Shown in pieces: positions 44,539-53,824 of a stretch of 64,000 nucleotides of DNA; the stretch's first letter is position 1; the number at the start of each line of letters is the position of its first letter. The notes beneath the pieces were generated by a model. That model searched no databases. It saw nothing but the letters and a program-made list of their open reading frames with translations, and had not been told where the DNA came from. The stretch lies in NCBI GenBank assembly GCA_004352715.1, contig SCFE01000088.1:858012-922011 (forward strand). Direction: 5' to 3'. The translations under genes and the position numbers were made by a program. The DNA is from Hofstenia miamia. Lineage: Eukaryota; Xenacoelomorpha; Acoela.

Positions 44539-45035
44539 AAGTCACCACCTCTACCTATTCGATTTTTAGTAAAAATCTCAAAATATTGTCGGTCTGGGTT
44601 AAACAAGTTAGGGTCGATATCAGGCTTAAGCCAAGTTTCTGTAATTATGAATATTGCATTATTTCCAATTTTTGTAATTAATTTTAAGAAATCGTTTCTG
44701 TTTGCATTAAGACTTCTAGCGTTAATATATATATATTTGAAGTTATCAGAATAGTTTTTTAATTTGGGTTCAATTTCTGTTTCACTTAGCATAGGACCTG
44801 GATTTGTTTCTATGTCACCAGAAAGGATTAATTTTAAAAGAAAAAAATACCTAATAAGTTGTTTATAAATCAATGTACTTAATTTGGTAGTACACATGTA
44901 GTAATTGAGATGTGAGTGCTTTCTGTGTTGTGTTTGGATGTGAGCATGCATATAATATATAGTTACATTTCGAAAAGCAAAATATATAACTAAATAATAA
45001 ATAAAAAAATTTACCAGTTTGATTGATTTAGGCAT
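44535..45035 (-). CDS. LINE ORF2 start: hydrophobic leader, 2A-like peptide, APE N-terminal half
   Basis: The likely start ATG (45033-45035) overlaps the ORF1 stop in ATGCCTAA. The product begins MPKSIKLVNFFIYYLVIYFA, a hydrophobic leader, reaches LKLILSGDIETNPGP and continues with the endonuclease start (YIYINARSLNANRNDFLKL, FIITETWLKP). GDIETNPGP (44793-44819) matches the D-V/I-E-x-N-P-G-P rule of 2A ribosome-skipping peptides, known from APE-type LINEs. Skipping would release the 80-residue leader from the endonuclease-RT. The open frame extends upstream to 45119, but that start would lie inside ORF1. It breaks at GRGGDL by a 1-bp shift into the next frame. Confidence 0.8.
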   Translation of the reverse strand: MPKSIKLVNFFIYYLVIYFAFRNVTIYYMHAHIQTQHRKHSHLNYYMCTTKLSTLIYKQLIRYFFLLKLILSGDIETNPGPMLSETEIEPKLKNYSDNFKYIYINARSLNANRNDFLKLITKIGNNAIFIITETWLKPDIDPNLFNPDRQYFEIFTKNRIGRGGDL

Positions 45036-46011
45036 TTTGAGGATAGAGAGATGGGGTCGGAAGGAGACATCGACGCGTTGAGGAGCTTGTGACTTTTGCA
45101 TAAGAGATATAAGGAGCACGGAATGATGAGAGAGTGATTTGGCGTGGACTGAGATGATTCTTTAAGATATGAGTCATTTGCTTGATTCCATTTCGAAAAA
45201 GATGTATTCCGTCAAGGGCTAAGAGACTACTGTTGACAGTTCTTCGTGACGATAAGAATTTTTTGAAGACTGGGATGACGTTGAAGTTGCTTGAAGACAT
45301 GCGCGATAGGACTTCGTTGAATTCAGCAATGATGTGATTTCGTTGTAATATTGAATGTTTGCAGACAGGAGTGATTTCCAAGAAGTAGATGAAGCGTGGT
45401 GAGAATTTGAGACGAATCAGTTCAACTAGATGATTGATATTGGATTTGAAGTTTTGAACATCTATGGAATGTATGGCATCAATTAGACCAGTATTGAGGA
45501 TAACAGAATTGACGTGAACTTTCGGATATTGTGAGATCTTTTCAGCAAGAAGCCTAGAGTTGTGACCAGGATAAGAATGGATTGAAGTGGTTTGATTATG
45601 TAGAAGATTATGCGAGCGGACATATTTTAGAATGCTGCTTCCAATGATTAGTGATGATGTGCCAGGTTTGATGGATTTCACTTGTCTTCGCGGGAGAGTA
45701 GAACGTCGTGCTTCATTAGATTTCTTTCTAGGAGACTTAGGCGGATTTTTGAAAGAGACATAGCGATGTTCAGAAGGAGAATCAAACGTTTGTGTAGAAC
45801 ATGATGCATTGTTAGAATTAGCTGATTTTGTAGAAGAAGACTGAGTTGAAGCATTAGAGACAGATTTCAATGAACTTTTGAAGAGGAGTAGAAGAGCTTC
45901 AGCGGCGTTTTCTTTGTTGAGTAGAGCGAACATTTGATGAAGCGGCGTTTTCTTTTTATCTTTGATTAAAGAAAACGCCGCATCGAGGGTAGGCGCGCCA
46001 GCGAATAGATT
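45028..46011 (-). CDS. LINE ORF1 with SGNH/GDSL esterase domain (5' end in gap)
   Basis: About 328 codons are visible. A Ser/Asn/Lys-rich linker is followed by an SGNH hydrolase: nucleophile block SLIIGSSILKYVRSHNLL, then SYPGHNSRLL, VILNTGLIDAI in the place of block III, and catalytic DGIHLFRNGIKQM in block V. CR1-group LINEs often carry such an esterase in ORF1, of uncertain role in retrotransposition. The catalytic Ser, Asp and His are all in place and the visible part is uninterrupted. It ends in TAA at 45028-45030. Confidence 0.8.
   Translation of the reverse strand, partial: NLFAGAPTLDAAFSLIKDKKKTPLHQMFALLNKENAAEALLLLFKSSLKSVSNASTQSSSTKSANSNNASCSTQTFDSPSEHRYVSFKNPPKSPRKKSNEARRSTLPRRQVKSIKPGTSSLIIGSSILKYVRSHNLLHNQTTSIHSYPGHNSRLLAEKISQYPKVHVNSVILNTGLIDAIHSIDVQNFKSNINHLVELIRLKFSPRFIYFLEITPVCKHSILQRNHIIAEFNEVLSRMSSSNFNVIPVFKKFLSSRRTVNSSLLALDGIHLFRNGIKQMTHILKNHLSPRQITLSSFRAPYISYAKVTSSSTRRCLLPTPSLYPQNA
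45942..45981. repeat. 14-bp perfect inverted repeat in ORF1
   Basis: GCGGCGTTTTCTTT (45942-45955) and AAAGAAAACGCCGC (45968-45981) are separated by 12 bp. A third, direct copy sits at 45902-45915. Confidence 0.9.
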
Positions 46012-47011
46012 NNNNNNNNNNNNNNNNNNNNNNNNNNNNNNNNNNNNNNNNNNNNNNNNNNNNNNNNNNNNNNNNNNNNNNNNNNNNNNNNNNNNNNNNN
46101 NNNNNNNNNNNNNNNNNNNNNNNNNNNNNNNNNNNNNNNNNNNNNNNNNNNNNNNNNNNNNNNNNNNNNNNNNNNNNNNNNNNNNNNNNNNNNNNNNNNN
46201 NNNNNNNNNNNNNNNNNNNNNNNNNNNNNNNNNNNNNNNNNNNNNNNNNNNNNNNNNNNNNNNNNNNNNNNNNNNNNNNNNNNNNNNNNNNNNNNNNNNN
46301 NNNNNNNNNNNNNNNNNNNNNNNNNNNNNNNNNNNNNNNNNNNNNNNNNNNNNNNNNNNNNNNNNNNNNNNNNNNNNNNNNNNNNNNNNNNNNNNNNNNN
46401 NNNNNNNNNNNNNNNNNNNNNNNNNNNNNNNNNNNNNNNNNNNNNNNNNNNNNNNNNNNNNNNNNNNNNNNNNNNNNNNNNNNNNNNNNNNNNNNNNNNN
46501 NNNNNNNNNNNNNNNNNNNNNNNNNNNNNNNNNNNNNNNNNNNNNNNNNNNNNNNNNNNNNNNNNNNNNNNNNNNNNNNNNNNNNNNNNNNNNNNNNNNN
46601 NNNNNNNNNNNNNNNNNNNNNNNNNNNNNNNNNNNNNNNNNNNNNNNNNNNNNNNNNNNNNNNNNNNNNNNNNNNNNNNNNNNNNNNNNNNNNNNNNNNN
46701 NNNNNNNNNNNNNNNNNNNNNNNNNNNNNNNNNNNNNNNNNNNNNNNNNNNNNNNNNNNNNNNNNNNNNNNNNNNNNNNNNNNNNNNNNNNNNNNNNNNN
46801 NNNNNNNNNNNNNNNNNNNNNNNNNNNNNNNNNNNNNNNNNNNNNNNNNNNNNNNNNNNNNNNNNNNNNNNNNNNNNNNNNNNNNNNNNNNNNNNNNNNN
46901 NNNNNNNNNNNNNNNNNNNNNNNNNNNNNNNNNNNNNNNNNNNNNNNNNNNNNNNNNNNNNNNNNNNNNNNNNNNNNNNNNNNNNNNNNNNNNNNNNNNN
47001 NNNNNNNNNNN
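46012..47011. other. assembly gap (1000 N)
   Basis: Placeholder-sized gap. The ORFs on its two sides are not the same protein. Confidence 0.99.
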
Positions 47012-47406
47012 ACTTCTTCCAGTTCAGTAATGCCTCCTCTTTTCATCATTTTGGCGCTTTGAAGGATCTTAGTGAATGTGCACCACGGACTGTCTCTTTC
47101 ATAGCATCTCATTTCATGGTCTAGTATATTCTGCACGTTTTTCTGTGTTATCATTTTTTGGATTTCTGCTGTGCTTGCAAGTTTCCTCTTAATAATTTTC
47201 CTTGTTGTGAGCCATGGCTGGTTTTGGAGCTGCTTCATCCATGTCTCAGACGTTGCTCCCCACATGTATTTCCTCATTGGCTCATCAAATATTGTGATTT
47301 CGCTGGGGCATATCCCCATCTTATTTGAAATACTTATTGATGACATCTTCCCCAACAGATTTTCTTGCATTATTATTCTGCTCAGTGTTTTTTCCATCAC
47401 TTGCAC
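47012..47406 (-). CDS. ORF fragment of unknown protein, possibly retroelement
   Basis: The minus-strand frame starts MQVMEKTLSRIIMQENLLGK and has RKYMWGATSETWMKQLQNQP and a basic helical end before the gap. I recognise no domain. It lies downstream, on the same strand, of the other unfamiliar ORFs at 48.0-49.0 kb and could be the same multi-ORF element. Confidence 0.35.
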
Positions 47407-48002
47407 TGGTTTCTCTGTTCTGTTCAGTGACTCCAGTTTTCCAGTGTGACCTTTTAATAACCAGTTCTCTGTTTGTGTATTGATCGGGGGTATTGCAATT
47501 TCATATTTCTTTGATTTTGTTAATTTGTGACGAGTTTGTCGTGAGATTGGAAGTTTGAGTTCAATGTCTTCTGTTGTAAATATAGCTAATATCCACGCGT
47601 AGTTCTATAGCGTATTACTGGTGCATTCTTTTCTTTGAATACCAATTGTTTGAAATCTTTTTTTGTATTCAATTCATAAGCTCTGTTTACTTCTGTTAAC
47701 GCCATTTCTATTGAATTGTGGAACTTTCAGGATGGCGCATTGATTCTTATTTCTGGCCAGCCTTCCTCTACTTTTTATTGTAACTTCATGTTTCTCCAAA
47801 TCATTTGAATTTGTTGTAAATGATCCTGACATTGCGTAAGGCTGCATTTTATAAACAGTGTGTTTGCTTTTTCAATTCCTTCTATATCTGTTGTCAGCTC
47901 TATGGTTTTCATTTGCCTGTAAAGATCAATTGCAATGCATGGGTCTACCATGATTCAGTAGATCTGTGCCCAATAATCTATCTGTAAGTCTAGGCATATC
48001 AG
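47407..48002 (-). pseudogene. broken coding-like stretch between two ORFs
   Basis: Short minus-strand frames with protein-like text but many shifts (for example DRLLGTDLLNHGRPMHC near 47950-48000). It probably linked the ORFs on either side before decay. Confidence 0.3.
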
Positions 48003-48569
48003 CTAAGGGATCAATGTGTTCCTATCTGTTTTCTCCCATGGGAAGATGTTTTCACCTAAATTGCATGCGTTTTCTAAGTGCTCAGGAATCTCATCTTGTG
48101 TTGTTATTGTTATTAGTACAACTCTGACATTTTGTACTCTCACCATTCTTGTGGTATCGTCCACTTTCTTTTCTAACGTTTTCGTGTATTCTTTCTGTTT
48201 CAAAATATGTATGATTGTGAGATTTTCTGCATCCATATTTATTTCCAGTATCTCAGTGATTTTGTCTTTATATGCCATTATTGCTTGAGTTGTATCTAGT
48301 GTGAATGCGTCATCAAATATGATGTGCACCTTACTGTGCATGTATGGTCTCTCTAACGTTTCATTCATATCCTGTGGATAGCTGATAATGACATTTACTT
48401 TTGGCCTGTTATTGGCATCAAGCATGATTGGTAAAAATTTCCCTTCAACCCTCACGACTTTCTGTATATGGATTTTTGTTTCCAGTGATACTTTTGCAAA
48501 TGCATTATAGCGCATCTTCAAGGTTCCCATGAAATAAGGATGTAATGTTTGCCCATCTATCTTTGACAT
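48003..48569 (-). CDS. unknown ORF, 188 codons, in multi-ORF element
   Basis: The frame starts MSKIDGQTLHPYFMGTLKMR and includes KVHIIFDDAFTLDTTQAIMA and VRVQNVRVVLITITTQDEIP. It looks like an alpha/beta protein with no known motif, signal peptide or membrane segment that I can see. It overlaps the end of the QFKG-repeat ORF by 13 bases, which suggests a shared transcript. Confidence 0.45.
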   Translation of the reverse strand: MSKIDGQTLHPYFMGTLKMRYNAFAKVSLETKIHIQKVVRVEGKFLPIMLDANNRPKVNVIISYPQDMNETLERPYMHSKVHIIFDDAFTLDTTQAIMAYKDKITEILEINMDAENLTIIHILKQKEYTKTLEKKVDDTTRMVRVQNVRVVLITITTQDEIPEHLENACNLGENIFPWEKTDRNTLIP

Positions 48570-48988
48570 TTTTTTTCTCTTTCTTTCAATCTAACTGTTC
48601 TCTCTGATGTTGTTTCTGAGGAGGCGTGTAGCTGGGTCATCCTTAATGGTAATTTACTTGTGCTTGGTTCACAGTCCAAAGGCTGTGAATCTGTGCTGAT
48701 ATTTTCTACTGCTTTGCCCTTGAATCTGCTTGCAGTTACTCCTATCAACACTTGACCAGCTGTGGTTACAGATGAGTTAACGTCAGCCTTGAATTGCTTT
48801 TGTATCTCCACTGTTCTTCCACCACTTACACCTTCCTCTGGAACTCCTTGTGTCTCACTGCCCTTGAATTGGCATTGTGGACTTTGGGAGGGAAAGTTGT
48901 GCTGCGCACCAGTTTTCTGCGTGCCCTTGAATTGGCGGTGCAGATCCCTGGTGGGAGAGGCTTTTTGTTCATTGGTCTCTCTGCCCAT
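48557..48988 (-). CDS. unknown ORF with repeated QFKG motif
   Basis: This is a 143-codon low-complexity, Gln/Ser/Thr/Lys-rich product starting MGRETNEQKASPTRDLHRQF. The motif QFKG or a variant recurs every 20-28 residues (RQFKG, CQFKG, KQFKA, SRFKG). Two further copies lie upstream in broken frames. The DNA basis is six near-copies of GCCCTTGAATTGGC on the plus strand at about 48716-49080. The role is unknown; a nucleic-acid-binding structural protein is one possibility. Confidence 0.45.
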   Translation of the reverse strand: MGRETNEQKASPTRDLHRQFKGTQKTGAQHNFPSQSPQCQFKGSETQGVPEEGVSGGRTVEIQKQFKADVNSSVTTAGQVLIGVTASRFKGKAVENISTDSQPLDCEPSTSKLPLRMTQLHASSETTSERTVRLKEREKKCQR

Positions 48989-49400
48989 GAATTGGCCTTG
49001 AGGACTACTAGGACGCTGTCTCCCTCTACGTCATCTATTCATTGACTTTTTGTTCTCGTCCCTTCTGCCCTTGATTTGACTTCCAGTTTGAGAACTTCTT
49101 CACACCCTCCTTTTCCTGTTTGTTGTTGAGAGTCCCTCTGTCTGCTGGGCTCTGTGCACTCTCTTCTTCATTGGTGGATGCATCATTTCCTTCTAGTTTC
49201 CTAAATGCAGTTAATAAATTTATATCCTATGTCTCAGGGTCGTATATAGGTTTATTTCTTGCTGCCCTCTGAGGCAGTATCCTTCAACTCAGGTCATCAT
49301 CCCTGATCTCTGCTGTGTATTCATCATCGAATTCTTCTTCATGTACACTATCTAAATCAGACATATAGTATATAATCTCATTGCCATTAATTCGGCATAT
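48989..49400 (-). pseudogene. acidic N-terminal part of the same unknown protein, broken
   Basis: The minus strand reads MSDLDSVHEEEFDDEYTAEI from about 49365, then after stops LLTAFRKLEGNDASTNEEES. It is acidic and disordered. It begins about 40 bp after the integrase ORF ends, i.e. in the place of a third ORF of an LTR retrotransposon. Confidence 0.4.
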
Positions 49401-49406
49401 TTTGAA

Positions 49407-49796
49407 TTAAGTGTTGTCATCTATTCTCGTTTCTTCTATGTCTGCTGTTGCTCTCTTCAGATTTTGAAAATGTAAAAGTCTATTGTTATCTAGCATGTAT
49501 TCATTGTTCAGTAGTGTTTGTGTTATCATGTGGGGGCTGGACCATACTGTTTTCAACTTCCAGACTTGGTTTGTGTCTACGAGTTTAATTGGTGTGAACA
49601 TGTATACCTTATTGCCTACTCTGTGTGCGTGACCATAGATTTTTTTATTGTAATTGTGTTGTTGTCTCACTGCCGACTTCTTTATGTTGTGACACATTGT
49701 TTCATGAATTCCTGTGATCTGATTTCTTAATTGTTGTATATATGCATTATCCAATTTCCCGCTGTAATTGGTATACTGCATCAAGAGCAGGGTTGT
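49407..49796 (-). pseudogene. LTR retrotransposon pol: integrase C-terminal region
   Basis: The minus-strand frame, cut by the single N at 49797, follows the integrase C-terminal pattern of Gypsy-like elements: helix before AVRQQHNYNKKIYGHAH, beta strands GNKVYMFTPIK and LKTVWSSPHMITQTL, then YMLDNNRLLHFQNLKRA. The catalytic DDE core is not present. The call is by pattern only; no LTR is visible. Confidence 0.65.
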
Positions 49797-49797
49797 N

Positions 49798-49854
49798 CTC
49801 TCGACCAATCAGAAAAAAGTGGGATCTCGTCTCGGGCTCTTCATACTACTCATG
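49798..49854. repeat. third copy of CTCTCGACCAATCA dispersed repeat
   Basis: About 57 bp nearly identical to 30546-30602. It begins directly after the single N at 49797. Confidence 0.9.
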
Positions 49855-52285
49855 TGAACAGAGATTTTGGTAGATAGCCTCAGCGATGCTAGTATATGTA
49901 TACATTAACCTGGTCCATCTGTTTCAATAGTGAATGATGAACTGCCTCATTCAAATAACTTTGAGAATGAAATTTTATATATAAATGAACTTATTCCTTC
50001 ATACTAAGAGCTACATTAGATTAAGGTATCATGGTTACATCATTAGTATCGTCCGTCCAAGATATAAATGTATTGTGTAGATCGAACAGCTCAATCAAGT
50101 CTGTTCGTGTGACTGTTATCTCGTTTGAGATATATCTTCTTGGTGAACTTTTCGAAGAAGAATTTAGTTATTTATTCATTTATTTTTTTGTATTTTATTT
50201 GTCATGTTTAATTAGCATAATTGAATTTTTATTATTACATTTATCAAAGTTGATGCCATTTAATTTTCTAAGCCAATGTTACATAGGATTTATGAGACAT
50301 GAAAGCGGTCTTCACAACTTTTTCAACTTTATAAATTTAAAGCAGTTTTTACACATTTTTATTAAAATATAAAATTTATTTACCACAAAATATTGCATGC
50401 ATTTGAATCATAGATGAAACCGACGACATTCAAAAAAGACATTCCTGGTTACCTGATAAGTTTATTATTGCTTAATTTGTAAGAAAATCCTATTAAAATA
50501 GAGTGAACAATTTTTTTACTTCAACAGGCTACAAAATTGCTATTAGATAATTAAATTTATTTCCCTCAATTTCATATTAATTTTGCCATAAAATTTGTTC
50601 TGCATCTGTGTTTTTTTCTTCCAATTCTTATGGAACTACCTAATGCTATTAAGCGAAATTGTGGTTACAATTAGGAATATTTAATCTCCTGAATTTACAC
50701 TAAAAAATTTAGGAAACTATAAAAATAAAGTTTGCACGCTTCTTTTAATACTAGAATGAGCAATCACAAAATTAAGATTTTTAGTTGTAAACACAATCAA
50801 ACACAGACAACAATAGAGAAGTTAGATAAATCCTATTCGAGAAGTAATTATGTTCGACATTGGAGAAATTTTTTTACATGTTCATTTACTTTCTGATTAA
50901 ATTTTCAATGCTAACTGAAGTTAAATACCACAATAATATAAACCATAATAATGTTTATATATATAATGTACTAAATATATTTTAAAAGAGAGTAAAATAA
51001 CAAAACAAAATCTGTATTTTGAGGACATGTAAAGGTAGTCAATATTGAATGTGTACATTCTAAATATAATTCAATAAATCTAAAAAATATTCAACATTCT
51101 CAATCCAATATTTCGGAAAGTTGCCCTTGGAGTGTTCAACAGTAAAGTATACATTGAATATCAAAAATATACATTTCTTCAAAACAAGACAAAAAAGTTT
51201 CCTAAATGTTAATCAACTGTCTTTTGATATAGAAGAACAGAATCTGACGGCTGAAGAACAAAGATACATCTAAATACATTATCAAATGGTTCAGACAATA
51301 CATTATTTTTAATCACAACAAACTTACTTTTTTCGCTTTATTAAAAATACTTTTAGAAACATATTTAACATTATCACAATTTTTTTGGAATTGTTTTGTG
51401 AAAATTTTAAAACTCTGCTCTTTACTTCATTTTTCATTTACATGCATCTTTAAAGAAAGAATTGCAAATATCAGTTAAAACAATTCATCCATTGTAGCTC
51501 AATACAAGTGGCATTTTCTATGTCATAGATTATTAAAATGGAACAAAAAAAATTAAGGATACAACCTTTTCTTCAGTTACAACTGATGACTTAATAGGGG
51601 GAAAACAAATGAGGCCAATGGAAGATGTAGTTTGTTGACATTGCAGTATTTGATACACAAATCCCTCTTCTGAATTATAGTGCGAATTAAAAGTTATTCC
51701 TAAAATAATACAATTTATATATATTTATATATATATATATCCCACTAAATGTTTTTTAAAAACTTCATCATTACCGCGGAGTGTTTTTTCAATTTACCTA
51801 CCCCCATGGTAAATATATAAGTTCGAGCGAATACTGTGGGAGCAATGGCCAAAAATAGGCATTTTGGGGAAGTGTGATTACCGCTAAATGCCTGAGAAAT
51901 TTCGGACAATTTCCCGCTAAATGTAAGGTTTTTGCATTTTCCATAGCAAAAAGCGAGATATATATAAGTTGAGACTTTTTGCAATTCAATAAAAGTAGTC
52001 TTTGGCACAAACTATCAAACAACTCATTATTAAAACTACATTTTAAAAGCTTGCATGCCTCTTGCATCTTTATAAAATTCGTACAGACCGTAAGTAGTGA
52101 TGCAGATGATTTTTATACAAAACTTAGTCATTTAAAAATTATAAAATTTAGAAATACGCTAACAATGGTTAACATTGTTGTCGAAACGTTTTAAAGTAAT
52201 TCAATTGATTTTAATAAATAATACTTTTTGATAGACAAAAATTATTACGTATTGGCTAAAATATTTAATTTTCACAGATATATAC
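49855..52285. other. AT-rich, mostly unrecognised
   Basis: No gene recognised. The frame at 50031-50372 is hydrophobic low-complexity and has no support. Around 52150-52200 the palindrome AACAATGGTTAACATTGTT is followed by GTCGAAACGTTTT, which resembles a worn hammerhead/Penelope end. Confidence 0.4.
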
Positions 52286-52459
52286 CCGATTTGGGATTAG
52301 TGATAGCAGTAGGATGGAAATGGGCCTTGATCTTCTTCAATAAAAATGGACATTTGATTGCAAAAAACTTTTCTTTAGTGCATGGACAAAACTCTACCGA
52401 ATTATCTTGCACAAGTTTTAAAATTCGTTCTTCCTCTGACGAAATGCAGTTTACATCTT
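52286..52459 (-). CDS. putative internal exon, unrecognised minus-strand gene
   Basis: The acceptor TATCATTTTAG and donor GTATAT enclose a 174-bp phase 1-1 exon. It reads DVNCISSEEERILKLVQDNS, VEFCPCTKEKFFAIKCPFLL and KAHFHPTAITNPKS. The four Cys residues and His could form a metal site, but I know no family with this spacing. The phase matches the exon at 37201-37491. Confidence 0.5.
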
Positions 52460-53190
52460 CTAAAATGATATAAATTATTCTTGAATTTGGTTTGATTAAA
52501 CAAATATATATAGTATACATGACAATTATTAAAAAACCGAACTTGAAAACAACTGTTGTATATCTTTTAATTAAACCGAAACTAATTAAAACTGAAGTTT
52601 AGTCTAAAAGCCTGATTGAAAACAATTGCCTAAAACCACGCATGACAGCGTCGAATTGTGTTGTTATGAATAAGCACGAATTAACGAAGTTCTTAACTTT
52701 GGCACTAAGCCTATTATATAGGCAGCATTTAATGTTGTCCCAGGATAGTTTCATGAATTACTTACGGACATGCCAATTAATCAACTAAATTCAATGTAGA
52801 TTTGCTTCAAGCAATTCACATAATATTCTTCTTATAATACTGTTTTGCACACAACAAACAGAAAACTACACTAAGTATTAATCGCATAGATAATGTTAAG
52901 GATAACTAGAAAATCACAAGTCTTTAATTATTATATTTCAAAATCTTCAACAATTCATTCAAAGACGAAGCAAAACAATTAATTGCATTCAACAAAATAA
53001 TGTCATGATGACTAAAACGCAATGTTCTTCATCCACGTCAAATGTGATGAAAAAGTGCATCAGTACGTGGAAATATCGCTGCTGCAATTAATAAGTTACC
53101 AAACTATTTATTTTAGTTAGACAATAGAAACATTGAACTATTAATCCAGGTAGCTGTTAATTTTATTGCTTATAAAAACAATCACACCGA
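52460..53190. other. nothing recognised
   Basis: AT-rich sequence between a putative exon and the minisatellite. Confidence 0.4.
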
Positions 53191-53204
53191 TCGCAGTAAG
53201 GTAA

Positions 53205-53335
53205 GAAACTATACCATTTTCCGTTCAATAGTGACATTTTTGCAATCAATAGTGACATTTTTGCAATCAATAGTGACATTTTTGCAATCAATAGTGACAT
53301 TTTTGCAATCAATAGTGACAATATATTTTTATCTA
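53205..53335. repeat. 21-bp minisatellite, copy 2 of the dispersed element
   Basis: CAATAGTGACATTTTTGCAAT is repeated about 4.5 times with almost no change, with the same leader (TATACCATTTTCCGTTCAAT) and trailer (GTGACAATATATTTT) as at 28298-28450. The minus strand is open through the array and would encode a 7-residue repeat (LLIAKMS). I take this as a by-product of the period, not a gene. Confidence 0.9.
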
Positions 53336-53824
53336 TATATTGTTTGCATTTGTCAAACTTTGAACCATTGTACAATGTTTACATGTCTTTAATGCCAATG
53401 TACCCATGAATTACTATTTATGCTACTTTTATGCATGTAAATGAAAATTCACGACTTTTGAAGGCTGATTTCAAAATTTTTGTGGGTATCATAGGTAATT
53501 TACTCATTAGTCATTGTAAGATCAAAAATTTCTTCGATATTTCAAATTTGAATGTAAATAACCTAACTTTCAAATTTGAATACAGTGTACTACTGTAGAA
53601 TCACTGGGGTGTGATTCTAGCGAACTCAAAGAGAATACAGTTCAAACTATCTCTATTTACAAAATGCTTTCGGCTTTATATATACAATATTTACAATATG
53701 TACAAATATTACAACTACCAGTCACTAACAAGAAAAGCGCGAGGTCTGGCCGATAAATAGTAACACCTACCAGTGATGCTACACTACTATCTTTTGTCAA
53801 AAATCCCCCTAGTTAATACTATAC
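53336..53824. other. nothing recognised
   Basis: AT-rich sequence before a gap. Confidence 0.4.

Larger units (their letters stand above)
43780..46011 (-). mobile_element. CR1-like LINE: ORF1 esterase, 2A peptide, APE endonuclease
   Basis: In minus-strand order the element has ORF1 with an SGNH-hydrolase domain, an overlapping ORF2 start, a 2A-like peptide and an APE-type endonuclease in two overlapping frames, then about 150 bp of post-endonuclease sequence. The RT is absent, so the copy is 3' truncated here (the RT fragment at 38.8-40.3 kb is the same strand and may be the displaced rest). The 5' end runs into a 1000-N gap. Confidence 0.85.

Noticed and set aside
45962-47062. 366-codon plus-strand frame
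   Set aside because: Artefact of the N gap; the real coding is on the minus strand (LINE ORF1).
50031-50372. 113-codon hydrophobic plus-strand frame
   Set aside because: AT-rich low-complexity text; no signal, motif or splice support.
53163-53375. Minus-strand ORF with LLIAKMS heptads, looking like a coiled coil
   Set aside because: Produced by the 21-bp minisatellite, whose period is a multiple of three.
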